A DNA stretch of 64,000 nucleotides from Adiantum capillus-veneris (taxonomy: Eukaryota; Streptophyta; Polypodiopsida; Polypodiales; Pteridaceae): contig CM043956.1 of assembly GCA_014529385.2 (NCBI GenBank), positions 62,088,620 to 62,152,619 of the forward strand. Reading direction: 5' to 3'. Both the position numbers and the translations under genes were made by a program. This document shows, one piece after another, positions 1 through 12,037 of the stretch. The notes under the pieces were generated by a model, which had not been told where the DNA came from, ran no database searches, and worked only from the letters and a program-made list of their open reading frames with translations. Numbering within the stretch: position 1 is the first letter of the stretch; the number at the start of each line of letters is the position of its first letter.

Positions 1-1496
1 CTTTTCTTTGACCCCCCAAAGTGTTTTCACAGTGATTCAATTTGATGTGTGTGCTTATTTTGTATGCCTTGGGTTTTTTTATTTTCAAGGAAAAGCGCCC
101 ACACTGGGAACCTCTAGGGCTCTAGTACCATAGGCAATACATGTGAGTGAAGTACCAAATCAAGCTGAGATTTCTCTTCCAACTTAAGATTTTACATTGT
201 GGCACTTTGATTTTTTGTTTGTTCCTTTTCATCATTTTAATTTTGTAACTTTGGGGGGTCATATAACACTGATACACCTCCCCAGTCAATAGGGTCAAGC
301 CCACTATAAATCCCTAGTACATTTCACACAATGCTGCCTAAATCGGATTAAGAACCTAAGTAACCATTGATTATTAGGAAGGCATTCCCCATGGTATTAA
401 GAGAAGATCTCTAACACCTAACTTGGTCAAACTAGCTTAGTCGGACTGGTTGATTTTTAAACCTAGACAAGTGATTATGACAAAAAATTACATTGAATTA
501 AATGTTTGTTACTAAGCAAATGTGTTGGATATTATCCTACCAATCACAATCAAAGCAGACAATCATAGATGCAAAAAAGATAAGGGGCAATGCTAATGGA
601 CAAGAAACACTTGTTTGTGTCGATGGTCACGCTTGATTTGAAGAGTGAGTCGAGATAAAGATTTCATGAAGGTCCAAATCCTATCAATAGCAACACGCTC
701 CTGTACACACTAGGAAACAAAAGGAATACCTCCAGGAGGCACATTAGTGGGAAAAGGTACCAACACTTATTGAAAACAACAAAAAATATAAGGAACCCTA
801 ACCTAATTATTTGCACTCCCCTAGAGAGTCAAGGGAATAGGATATTGTAGAGGTTGGGGGAAACCCTAAGGCTAAACCCCTATCCTCGTCGTCGAGATAA
901 ACAAAGTCATCATCCATGAGACCATATGTGCCATCCGTGTAGTCCTGTAAATTTTCTTCTTCATCATAGGCGCCCATGTTTGCTAAGAAGATCACTAGAA
1001 GCCTATAGTCATCTTGGTCGAAAGGGTAGGCTTATGCAATGGGAGAAATGCTCTCTACTAAGTATGGATCAGACGTGGTCAAGAGACGTATCAGCCATTC
1101 TAACTCCTCAAAATTCCTCTCACATGCTAGCGTACCTATCAAATCCCATTCACATGCAAGCACTGGAAAGACCATGTGAAATATTTGTGAAAAGTAATGA
1201 GGGTAACTCTCACCCAAGGTAGGAGTGGATGACTCTAGAGTACTACCCATATATGTACACGCAAATAGATGATGGTTAGAGTGCAAATATTACAAGGGTC
1301 GTGTTCTTGTGCATAATTTGTTTTTATGATTTGTGTTATGGCTCTTGCTCTTTTACTTTTTTATCTTGTTTTTGTGAGTATAAGGCTTTATATATACATT
1401 CCCTAAGATTGGAGATTAAGAGGTCAGGGAGAAAGGTTGAGAGGGAAGCAAGTGAATAATGGATGTCCACAAACACTCCCCCCTTCCTTGGGTAGA
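1..1496. other. No gene recognised
   Basis: Both strands hold only short open frames with no recognisable motif. I see no repeat structure, RNA gene or mobile-element end here. Confidence 0.4.
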
Positions 1497-2267
1497 TCAT
1501 ATCGTTTGAAATGATGTCGTCACCCTTTGAAACCAGTCGTTCCAGTTGGTAATAGCTGAGGATTTTTGCCAGTAGTTTTCTATTACCCTAGGTGCCTCGT
1601 CAAGTTGCAAGGGTGGTAAGGTATTCTCCCAGGATCGAACTTGAAGTGGTTCATCAGGTGATTCTTGAACACTGGGAGGTGTGGATTCTTTTGTAGCTTC
1701 ATGGAGGTCCACTATTGTAGGTGGAGGCTGTGTAGAAGCTTTTACCTCTATGGATGTATTACGTGAGGAGCTAGAAGCTTCATGGAACTCCCCCCTTCCT
1801 GAGCTAGGTGGAAAAAATTGGTTTTGCCTTGGAGCCCAAACTAGCTCTGGACTAGGTGTGTAGCATTCTGTGATCTTTCCCTTCCCACGGTCTGCCATTG
1901 GCTTTAGCGTTACACTGTTTGACTCATTTGGGTTTGTTGTCGATAGGGAAGGACACATTTTACGTTTAGGTACCCAGATTTGCTCATTTCCATCATAGTA
2001 GCCTTGGGCTTCTAATAGTCGTTTTGGAATCCATCGTGATTTGGTCGTGACTTTCCTAGAGCGCGCTCTTGGTTTTCCAGGGGAATTTTTTCTTGGAATG
2101 GATGGGAGGGTTGAGGTAGTTGGAAGTAAGGCCTTGGGGACCCATTGATATGTACTCTTAGGTCGTGCAGGTTGAGTACTTGCAATATTACTGCTTGCTG
2201 CAACTACAAGTGTTGAAGTATTATTGTTCCAGTATTCTTCACCTAAATTTCCCCGTTGAAGCTCCAA
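1497..2267 (-). CDS. Hypothetical protein with repeated W-x-P-K motifs
   Basis: This is a 256-codon open frame of unknown function, Ser/Thr/Pro-rich and without a membrane segment. It contains four spaced copies of a related motif: YQWVPKALLP, SRWIPKRLLEA, QIWVPKRKM and LVWAPRQ. A repeated short motif in a long frame is better than chance coding, so it is probably part of a real or recently dead protein. It may be the N-terminal half of a retroelement polyprotein, but no gag, protease or polymerase motif is visible. The start codon is uncertain. Confidence 0.3.
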   Translation of the reverse strand: MELQRGNLGEEYWNNNTSTLVVAASSNIASTQPARPKSTYQWVPKALLPTTSTLPSIPRKNSPGKPRARSRKVTTKSRWIPKRLLEAQGYYDGNEQIWVPKRKMCPSLSTTNPNESNSVTLKPMADRGKGKITECYTPSPELVWAPRQNQFFPPSSGRGEFHEASSSSRNTSIEVKASTQPPPTIVDLHEATKESTPPSVQESPDEPLQVRSWENTLPPLQLDEAPRVIENYWQKSSAITNWNDWFQRVTTSFQTI

Positions 2268-3642
2268 AGCGGATGGATTTTTTATTTTGTGTCATGGAAT
2301 TACCAAACTAAATGAGACTATATGAAAAACATATGCGTCTTGATTCTCATCATCATTGCATTGCCTTAAATTCTATGTGGAACCAAGATAGGGTGGCTTT
2401 AATGGTTATTTTTTGAAATATGTTCTCTAAAACAAAAGAGACTCCACTAAAATATTTGTGGCTTCTTGTTACTTTTCTTCATTCAATACTTCTACTTTAT
2501 TTTGTTCTTCGACTATTGTTGCAGGTGGATTTTGTAATGTGTTGAAAAGGGAAGATTGGATGAAATGTTAGAATTCACAAGAGAATGGATTGACGTCGAT
2601 GACAAGAGTACTATGTGCTATCCCTCGCCTACTGGAGAAATAATTTACACCATGGGAAGCACAGTTATGTCCTTGGTGAATTGATTATCCAATTAGTTTC
2701 ATCCCAAAGCAAGAGAAGGATCTTCATGAGAGTAAGTTCTTAAAACCATGATTAATTCATGAATGTATAAAAGAATTTTGGAGCCATGTATATGATGATA
2801 GAGACAATGATTCTTGTAGGATTCAAGCAAGAGACCCATAGTAGTAGAGACCTGTACGCACTTACTATGCCCTCTTTTATGGATCATCAAGCAAGCAAAG
2901 GGAATGCGAACATTGAAGCTAGTAAGGATGCCACAAAAGCTACCCAAGGTACACATTCCAATGTGGGGACTACTCAAACAACCATTGGAGCTACTTCTAC
3001 CCCTTATGTTAGCATGCAAAACAAGAAAGGTAAAGGGCTTATGGAACCTCCTAGCACCTCAATTGATCCAAAGAGGATGAATGTGATTGAATCCTCTATA
3101 GCGCCCACTGCCTCATTTGTTGCAGAGTCCTCTCTAGGCCGAGCTCGGGGGGGCACACTATTCAGTACCTCCATATAATGTGAGTTCGTGGGGTATTAAA
3201 AAAGCCCTTTTTGACATGTCTAAATGAATAAAAGGACCCCTTATTTTAGGATTTTTTTTTCAAAATTGAATATAGAAACCCCTTATTTTAATGTATCTCT
3301 ATTAAATTGCCTAAACTTCTTGCATTTTAAAACCCCTCCTTTTGAACTCATGTTATACATTAACATGATTACAATATAGTGCACCCCCAGAGAGGTTGAG
3401 AGAGTTGGGAGGGATGGTCTATGACTTGTTCTGTTGGTGAGTTGTCTCAAAAAAAATTGAATTTAAAGTTTCTTGCATGTAAAGATTGTTAGAAAGTTAC
3501 GACTATAAATAATGGCTGCAAGATTCCAATACTAGACTTTCCTTGATGCTCTACTTGTTGATGTGACCCAAATTGATAGATTTGCTCTACCTATGTAAAT
3601 GCAACGACTATGAAACAATGAATTTAGTTTTTTTTTCAATAT
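2268..3642. other. No firm gene; one low-complexity open frame
   Basis: A 130-codon plus-strand frame at 2786-3178 is rich in Ala, Thr and Ser and has no recognisable domain. I do not call it a gene. The rest is AT-rich with nothing recognised. Confidence 0.3.
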
Positions 3643-4454
3643 ATGACCATGGAATGTTTTTTAAATAGCATCAACAACTTTTTTGCCACTCAAAAGATGC
3701 ATCTTTATAGCAAAGATGGAGTGCCAGGTCGAGAGGTAGCTCGATTTGATAAGTATAAACTTGTGATTTTAAAGGGTAATGAGGAAGTAGCTTGTCCTAT
3801 TGAAATTTTAATTTTTGTAGAGGGCATGAATTTTCCCAACTGGAGTACATTCTCATTGGGTTTGGTAAAGGGTTGCATGGATCTCGCTTGTGAGTATTTG
3901 GCTGACGAGGGCTTCTAGGTCACCTTGTGCTTAGCTGAGCACATAGGGGAATTACTTGTAGATGCATTGAGAGTGGGCCTTTTTCTTCATTGTACTTTGA
4001 TGCTTATGTGTGACTCCAAGGCATATTGACATCCTGTCACTAGAGAGACGGTAAGGTCACTAATGTTTAGTGAATCTTGTTTTCATTTATTCTATGGAAA
4101 GCTTCTTAATCTCCTATCATATTTACAATCTGCATACCCAAATAGGTCCTTGATCTTAAAATGTGTCTTTAGCATCGTGGCAGTCAAGCTATACCTAGCT
4201 ATGACAAAGAGAGTGAGGAGAATATTTCAGAGAGATTGTTTCCAACATACCGTAGCTATATATTAGATGATTGTGTTTTCTCCATAAAAGTTGATGGTGA
4301 AATTGTTAGAGGTGGTGCGGATAGAAGTCATGTTTTTTCTAGTAAGTCACTAATCTTGTATAATGTTGATTTGAATGGTCCTTGTATAAATTTTGACACA
4401 TTGTTTCCACTTGCAAGAGTAATGATGTTTATTTCTATGTTAGGTGGTTGTTGA
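3643..4454 (+). pseudogene. Degenerate unknown coding sequence
   Basis: One reading frame stays coding-like from 3643 to 4266 across in-frame stops at 3916 (TAG) and 4027 (TGA). A shift near 4236 then continues as FPTYRSYILDDCVFSIKVD to 4454. The family is not recognised. A long frame interrupted by few stops suggests a decayed gene, probably of transposon origin given the surroundings. Beyond the length of the frame there is no direct evidence of function. Confidence 0.3.
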
Positions 4455-4865
4455 CAACATTCACAGAGTTTTGCGATTATGTCTTGGATGTGTTTACAGG
4501 GCATGGTGGTTTGGGTAAGACAAGCGCATAGGACCTGAGACATTGCATGTGTTTAGAGCTAGACAATGTACTCTATGAGCGGTGTCTTTCTTCCATAGTG
4601 TGTGGACTTGTGCCATACTAAGAGGAGGGGTTTGTTTTTTGAGAAGATCCATACATTTGATTTTTTGACTATGATGTACAGATTATCTACTTGTTTGTCA
4701 CAATTTTTTGGGTGGTAACAATGTATGACTTCATGGTTGGTGTCACTATGTTTGGAATGTCTCTATGTTGGTTTGAGATTTTAACCACCTTCTGAGGCTA
4801 CATGCCATACTTTCAATTCATTTTTAAAGAGCATACTTTTTCTTTAGATGGTAGCTAGCAAAGGT

Positions 4866-5410
4866 TTTATTTGAAGGGATTTTTGTTAGTCTTTTTATTT
4901 TTTTGAGCATCCTTAATCTCTTGTAGAGGCCTTTGTGATAAAGGTGGAGAGGTACTTTTAGGAATTTTTAAGCTAAATCAAAGGAAACTCTCTTTACTTT
5001 TTCTGGTTTTTGGGACTCAAAAACTTGTTTTTAAATTCATATTTTTTACTTTTAGTCTGTATCTATACGCAAGTTTTTTCTTGGACAAGGTCATTTAGGC
5101 CATGTTGCATTACAAAAGAACAAAAAAATAGTACTAATTTATTTGAAGGAATTTCGGTTAGTCTTTTTATTTTTTAGGACGTCCTTAATCTCTTGTAGAG
5201 GCCTTTGTGATAAAGGTGGAGAGGTACTTTTTGGAATTTTTACGCTAAAACAAAGGAAACTCTGAAAATTTTCTTTTTGTTTTTTGTACTTGAAAATTTG
5301 GTTTTAAATTAATATTGTTTACTTTTAGTCTATATCTGTGCACAATTTTTGTCTTGGACAAGCTCATTTAGGACATATTGCATTGCAAAAGAACGAAAAA
5401 CTGGTACTAA
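4866..5410. repeat. Direct tandem duplication, 272-bp unit
   Basis: Copy 1 runs 4866-5137 and copy 2 runs 5138-5410. Both begin TTTATTTGAAGG, share CTCTTGTAGAGGCCTTTGTG, and end in GTACTAA. Copies differ by scattered substitutions and small indels, so the duplication is not recent. No coding capacity is evident. Confidence 0.85.
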
Positions 5411-5640
5411 TTACAAAATCATGAAACAAGAAGCTCGCAAAAAGAAAAAAATCCCCATCATGAGGTGGCTTCTACCTCCACACATACATCAAAGAAGGAG
5501 GGGACTAAAGAGGTCAACCATGCCCAAACACATTCATACAACCTTGACACATGTAAAGAAACCAGAGAATATATCCTTCTTAGGGGCTTGAGAAGTGCTC
5601 ATGAGGATAACTTACCATGATATCAGCCAAGCAGAACACT

Positions 5641-7166
5641 TACCACCATATCCTGAGTAAAATTTATGGCTATCAGGTAACTTGGATGAGAAGAAGAAGA
5701 AGTACAAAGAAAAACACCATCAATGGCCAAAAGATTAAGAAGAAGACTTGTCAATATCTTTGAGGAAAAGGAAAAACAAAAACTACCACCGCATCAAAAG
5801 CACCTAAAAGTGATCACGAACAAGAAGAGGAAGAGGAACCATCCCTACAAAGAAAAAGAAGAAATAGAGGAAAGGCTAAAGTGGATGAGGTAGTGCCCGA
5901 GAAAAGATCATGCCCCATCACACCAACCAAAGAGCCATCCCAAAAAGAGTGGCAAGACTAGAAAGAGAAGCAACTGCATTCCAGCTTGAAAGAGGGTTGT
6001 GAGGAGATTTCAAAGAAAAGTGGAAATCATCACCAGAATGGATTAAAATCCATACCAATCATCCCACGTAGTACTAGTGATGATCCTTTGGCAGGATTGG
6101 AATACCTCTACAAAAAAGAAGAAAACCAAAGAGAACAAGCCAATAAACAAAAAGATGAAGCAAAGCCACAAAAAGAAGACCGGACAGGGAAAAAATAAGA
6201 GATGAACTTCCATACCCATCTCATCCAATTGAAAAACCTCAAAAAGACACAAGTGTTCACAATGTAGAAATTTTTCAAGAACAAAAAGAGCCTCCAAAGA
6301 TGTGCGAACAAGAACAATCCAATAAGTGAAGTGAAGCACTCCCGATGGAAGATAAAGATGTACCATCACATCAACATGGAGCAGGAACTTCCAGAAAATT
6401 AGAGAGCTTGGAAGATATAGATGAGTTTGCCAAGTATACTCATGAAGTAGTGGACAAGATGAAAGATGATTTTTATGCTAAAAATTAACAACTTCATCAC
6501 CTATATCATCATTTAGAGTACACAAATGAGGGTCTTGCGATAGCCCAATGCTTTAATGAATCATATCGAGAGGCCATGAATACAACAAAGAAAAATCTGG
6601 AAAAGATCAAGGGGGTTACCAATACTTTACAAAATTACACCTCATCAATTCAGTGGTTGCAAGTCCACCTGCTTAATGTTGCAAATGCTCAGCTGACCTA
6701 GTCCAAGTCTCATTGCCAAGAGCAAACTCAGTTACTCAACGAGATCAAAGACAACCCCACTGTGGCTACACTGAAGAGTATGGATGAGACTTACAGAGTG
6801 ATCAAGAAACAAATACAAGAGATTGAGATGGAAGTAGAGCTAGAGTAGATGCAACACTGAGAACTCTCAATAGGGTTCACGCAAAAAGAAGAGAAGTAAA
6901 TTACACAGCTTAAGGTGGATCTTAGACAAGCTCAAGAGGCCTCCACATCAAGAGAAGATCAACTAGAAACAAAGATGGGAGATACTGATGCTCTACAATT
7001 TATGAATTTTGAAAAAGCCAGTACTCTAGAAGGAACTCTTCTTGAGCTTGTGATCCCTCAAGACGAAGCCGACCCCTCCGCTCAAGTAGAGGAATCCAAC
7101 CCCTCCTTACTAAAGAACCAAGTAGAAGAGGAAATAGAGCATGTTTGGAAAGAGGCCATGCAATAG
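5641..7166 (+). pseudogene. Decayed charged coiled-coil protein
   Basis: A Lys/Glu-rich frame runs from about 5641 to 6198. It crosses an A-run at 6190-6195, where the frame shifts by one base, and continues to 7166. The second part reads ESLEDIDEFAKYTHEVVDKM and later QLLNEIKDNP and KSMDETYRVIKKQIQEIEME, a heptad-like coiled coil. In-frame stops interrupt it at 5959, 6327, 6486, 6699, 6846, 6858 and 6897. A basic/acidic stretch (QEEEEEPSLQRKRRNRGKAK) precedes the coil. The family is not recognised; a retroelement or transposon accessory protein is possible. Confidence 0.5.
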
Positions 7167-7272
7167 GAGGAAAGAAGTCCTACACTCCATCAATGTCAAT
7201 CTCCTTACACTTGAGAATGTGAATTAGTATTGTCATCAACCAACTCTTCCCTACCCACTTATCAAATTCAAA

Positions 7273-8217
7273 GTGTTCCAAATAAAAGAAAGGCTAATCA
7301 AGGATCTAGCCACCAACCATACAATGGTACATCCTAAGTGGTGGGAAATCTGGTTGAATGAACACCCCAAGTATCTCATATATATTGTACTCAAATGTGC
7401 TACCAAGTATCTATCAAAATCTTGTGCAACATCCAGCTCCAAGAGTTTGCAGTTGGTAGTAGCACTCCATCATACAACAAAAACTGCCAACATGGCTCAA
7501 CTACCCTAGGTTCCCACCACCACAAAATGGCAAGCCCACTGAAGACTACATTGTGGAGAACCTATCATCGACTATCCAAATTTTTGGTGGAATGTTGGAC
7601 TTGACCTATATTATGTTGGTCAAGATTTTAAAGATGCTACTCATGTGCCTACAGACCTTCCATCCTACCAAGCAGACAGATGCATCCTAGATGTCCTTGC
7701 TCAAAGGAAATCAAGGTCTATGCTATGATTTATCAGGGCAACCTTTGAAAGAAGTTCTCCATGATTAATTTTGATAAGCAAAATGAATCCTATTACTAGA
7801 GATAAGCTACACTTTCTAGCCACCACTCTGCAAACATATAGAACCATGCTAGTCTTGTGTGGTGAGACGATGAGATTGTGCATATTTCATGATGTGAGTA
7901 GGTCTAGTTTCTTTGAGAAACTAAAGTGCTTTTCGTAGGAACCTACCACACATCAACTAGTGCAAGTTATGCCTAGCACATGCATGTTAGACCAGTATGA
8001 TGCCATGTACTTACCAATGTTTGAGATTGACTTACGTATTGTAGAGCCTTTATCTTACGATGAGTCCCTAGATACGCGTACTCATCCAAAATTTGTAGAG
8101 TTGTATAGAATTGAGAACACATAAACATATGTTGATTACTGCGGATGTAGGTACACACGAGAGTCTAGCACATCTGGTGAGTTACCTCTAAGTGTGGGCT
8201 CCATGCTTATGATTGAT
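7273..8217 (+). pseudogene. Decayed unknown protein, possibly continuing the coiled-coil gene
   Basis: One frame remains coding-like for about 315 codons, broken only by stops at 7507, 7543, 7726, 7762, 7936 and 8122. It reads IKDLATNHTMVHPKWWEIW, then YPNFWWNVGLDLYYVGQDF, and later YRTMLVLCGETMRLCIFHDV. The Trp-rich composition looks like a folded domain, but I cannot name the family. Its position directly after the coiled-coil pseudogene suggests one original gene. That link is inference because the frames differ. Confidence 0.4.
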
Positions 8218-8305
8218 TGAGATTCTTGAGAGCCAATATGTAGAGGCATTGATCATGCCATTTATGTGCTGATTTTTGGATTGAGATACACACCCAGACC
8301 ATTGA

Positions 8306-8788
8306 TTGATTGAGTACCTTATAGAGCTACACTACCTACTACGACAGCTCCAGTCTAGACATGTCATAGATCGCTCGCCTCCTAGACCCATGAGTGATTG
8401 TGGTATTCTTAGGACTATTCCACCCCCAGATGTAGCTCCAAAACTTAGCCTACCACAGAGTGAGATTCATAGCTTAGATCAAAATGAGACTAAGGACATA
8501 GAGACGACATGTGTTTCTCACCATCTTAAGACACAACAAAGTGACACATTGTTGAGTGATTCACCCATAGAGCCGCCACATCATATGGATGTTTCTATAG
8601 ATCCATCTATTCTTGAAGAGACACAACCCCATTCCCTGATTAGAGAGCAGGAAGATGCGACTTGTGAGACATTGTCACATCAAGTTACTATAGACCACGT
8701 TGATGAGGCCACAATAGAGGCCATACCACATATATCAAAGCCTTTGGAGACTAGTTTAGCCTCTACACCCCAATGTAGTGCTATTTAA
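8306..8788 (+). CDS. Hypothetical acidic protein, uncertain
   Basis: This is a 160-codon frame with no recognised domain, rich in Ser, Thr, Pro, Glu and Asp (for example SIDPSILEETQPHSLIREQE). It lies just downstream of a decayed coding region and may be another remnant of it. A chance open frame cannot be excluded. Confidence 0.2.
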   Translation: MIEYLIELHYLLRQLQSRHVIDRSPPRPMSDCGILRTIPPPDVAPKLSLPQSEIHSLDQNETKDIETTCVSHHLKTQQSDTLLSDSPIEPPHHMDVSIDPSILEETQPHSLIREQEDATCETLSHQVTIDHVDEATIEAIPHISKPLETSLASTPQCSAI

Positions 8789-11634
8789 GCAAGGAACATG
8801 AGGGATTCTAGAAACAGATCGACTCATAGAGCTTACCATAGGACTAGATAGGTTTATGTTCCTCGTATTTGTAGGCATCTTTGATTTCATTGTATGTAAA
8901 AACATAAAATCATTTGAGCTCTGACACCTCTTCTAGGTAGGGTTCATTGCATTTATAATAATGCATTTGCTCACCATTATTGTATTTGTACGAACCCTAT
9001 TTGGGTGTTTTTTTTGTTGACTTGTTTTGTCTAATTCACTCGCCTTAGTTTGGCATTTGGCTTGTCCAACTTATGCAGGTTATCTTTTGGCTCTAAATTA
9101 ACTTTGTGTTTTGTGCCTGTCATTCTTGATTTTTCCACAACATAGGGATTTTGCACAACTAAAAACATTATTCCCTCATCATCAAGGTATCCATCAAGAA
9201 TATAGTCCACACGCACTAGGTATTTGAACTCACTAGGCCTCTCCTCTAATTTCATGTAGTAGAAATCTATACTATTCTTTTAGATCTTTGCACTCTGGTT
9301 TTTTTTAATTAATATTTCAAGTGCAACAATTTCATTTTGGGTGTTGTTTGGGATGGTCTTGCTCCCATGTTTGGTCCCCCTTTATGACTCACCTTATTGA
9401 ATCCCTCAGCCATGTAGGTGTAAAATCTCTCCGATGATGTATCAGATAGACTGTCCTCAATGATCTGATCTAAGGGAGAGAATGGTCCCTAATTCATAAT
9501 ATCTTAAATGGAAATATTGCTCACTTGGTCTCTATGGTAGGGTTTCTAATTGGGTAGAATCTATTTGATCTCAAATACATTAAGAAACAGACATTATTGC
9601 AAAACCCTAACATGTCACCTCTTTGATCACTAAATCTTCAACTCAAAATCACTCCAAGTTGTAGTACTCTAGCCGTTGCAATTTTCAAACACTCAATGGC
9701 TATGAGCTTACATCTGCTCTGTTAGTCAAAAATCTTGACTTGACAAAATAATCTTGCTTTTGGCACAAATCTTATTGTAACTTGTAGAATCCTTTAAAAT
9801 GTCCAAATTCAATTTTGAGAAGGCCCGCGTGCTTCTTATGTCTATACCTAGCTATGGTTTCACTATGATGTTTGGAGACTACCCCCAAAATCTTTATGGA
9901 TTTGGATTAATTTTGGTCAGCCAAAAGTGAAATCCTAGGTTTATTTTAGCAGTTTTTGGCTATCTTCCGCTCTAGGTTCTTTTGGTCACTTTTTCACATT
10001 TGTTTGCAAATTTGACTTTGGGGAATATGTTTCTACTACTCACTGTTCAAGTTTTAGCAAAAAATTTAGATGACGTACATGGATCACGATCCATGTTCTA
10101 TTTTTTTTTCACATGAAACTTTGTGAGCTTGTAGTCTTACTATCTGGAAGCTATTCCCAAAATCTTTTTGTATTTGGATCAAAAAAGTTGAAATCTACAA
10201 TACTTTGGTCAGAGAGACCAAATTTAAATGCTTTTTAACAATCTCCTTCCTTTGAGTGTATTTTTAATTTCAATTTGACCCCAAGATTTGGATTCATTTG
10301 ATTGAAGTCAAGATTTACCAATTGGCCCCAATTTTGCACTCATTTGTCTCTAAGGGATATGGATCGTGATCCATGTTCCACCACAAACTTAGCTAAAACT
10401 TCTCAATTTACTTTGGATTAGTTTTTTGAGACCCTTGAGAGCCAACTTTTTGAGTTTGGATCAACTTTTAGATCTGTACCATCAAGTTTTCAAAATTATA
10501 GAGTTATGATCTTTCTTACCCAAAATATGGTTTTCAAATCATTTGGCCTTGATCCTTTGAGCCCAGTTTGATGGTGATGTTTCTACTTACCCTACTTCTA
10601 TGTGCTAGAAAGGAACTTGAAACAAAAAGGAAGAAAACAATGAAAATTAAAGTCGTAACAGAAAATGGGATAACACTCTCAAATCATAGAGAAAATTTGA
10701 TGAATGAAATGCTTTTCCTATTACACTCACGACTCTCTTTATTCCTTAAGGATAGATCTAGCCAGTCCCTTGACTCTAGACTCTATCCAACAGGTACTAG
10801 GTCACTCACCACCTAAGAATTATTCCCCAAAAATGGTGCCAATGTTAGTGGGTTGTTGAGATGGATGTGTATAGCATGGCTATCTCGCAGTAACATACTC
10901 ATGTCCATACTCAGGGAAGTGACTCAAATGGGGCAGAAAGACACTTTGAGGGTGTCAATCCTCAAGAAATGAATCTAACAAGAAAACATATCACTTTCAA
11001 TAAGAAAATCACCACTCCTAGATTATAAAACCTACCTATGTCTTATCTCACCACTCTAGGCTATCATGCCATTTCAATGACTAAATAGAATCAAATAGCC
11101 ACACAACTTAAGGGAAGATGACTACAAATTTTGACAGCAATCTGACAAAGTACCAAAATCAAGATTGATCATTTATCAAGAAACAAAACTTGTAACAAAA
11201 CTACACAAGAAAAGTCTCCCTAAGGTCTAATAACACCCTCCTATGGTCAAAATATCCAAAAAAAATGATTTAAGCACTCAAAGCTAAAGATAAGGATCAC
11301 AAAGGAGTAGTCACAAACCAGAACAGAACTTAATGTGCTTACACTTGAAAGAAAGAACAAGAGAAAAGGAACACAATGCAATTTTTGGAATCGAATTTGG
11401 ATTACTCAATTATGAGAAAGGTTGATTGCAAATCTAAGGAGAGTAGCCGCTTGATAGTAAGTACAAAAAAAAATCTTCTTTTCCAAAAGATAATGTGTCT
11501 CTTTCAAACTAAGGCTATTGACATTTATATCTAGGGCTCTCAAAAATGGACATGAGCCAATTACTTTGGGCCTTTAGTACATCATAAGACACTACAGGCC
11601 AGAAGTTTGTAGCTCTTAGATCAATATTTGCATG
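8789..11634. other. Gene-free AT-rich stretch
   Basis: No gene is recognised. The stretch contains two 16-bp near-palindromes that are reverse complements of each other, listed separately. It ends at the target-site duplication of the MULE. Confidence 0.4.
10079..10374. repeat. Pair of 16-bp reverse-complementary near-palindromes
   Basis: ATGGATCACGATCCAT (10079-10094) and ATGGATCGTGATCCAT (10359-10374) are exact reverse complements. Each consists of 7-bp arms around a 2-bp centre. Both are followed by GTTC and then T/C, A. They may be remnants of one short repeat family or a recognition site; function is unknown. Confidence 0.6.
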
Positions 11635-11643
11635 CCTCATGTA
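11635..11643. repeat. Target-site duplication, left
   Basis: CCTCATGTA directly precedes the left TIR of the MULE and is repeated exactly at 22287-22295. A 9-bp duplication is the usual length for Mutator-like elements. Confidence 0.9.
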
Positions 11644-11712
11644 GGACGCGATTTTTGGGCGAGCAGTTTCTGGTGAGCGCTTTTTAAGAATCGGGCGAGC
11701 GGATTCCCAAAA
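11644..11712. repeat. MULE left TIR
   Basis: It starts GGACGCGATTTTTGGGCGAG and contains three GGYGAGC-type units. It aligns ungapped to the reverse complement of 22218-22286 with 16 mismatches in 69 positions. The GAGCGCTTTTT core is identical in both ends. Confidence 0.9.
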
Positions 11713-11727
11713 GAAGGGACAATCTAC

Positions 11728-11732
<5 letters not shown>

Positions 11733-11784
<52 letters not shown>

Positions 11785-11809
11785 GTTTCCTCTCTCTCTC
11801 TCTCTCCCC

Positions 11810-11850
<41 letters not shown>
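11733..11850. repeat. (CT)n microsatellite inside left end of MULE
   Basis: An almost pure CT tract, briefly interrupted near 11782, lies just inside the TIR. Confidence 0.95.
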
Positions 11851-11852
<2 letters not shown>

Positions 11853-12037
11853 TAAAATTTGATTGTCATTTCACGACCAACTTACATTCAAACAAAAAAC
11901 ACCGACGAATCATTCATTACACTATTAATAAGAGAAACAGAAGTTCCTTACACACAATTACGGTCTATTTCAAATAGAAAACCCCAAATCTATGAGTTCC
12001 ATTGCATCCAAAGTAAATACATATGGAGGGTGATACA

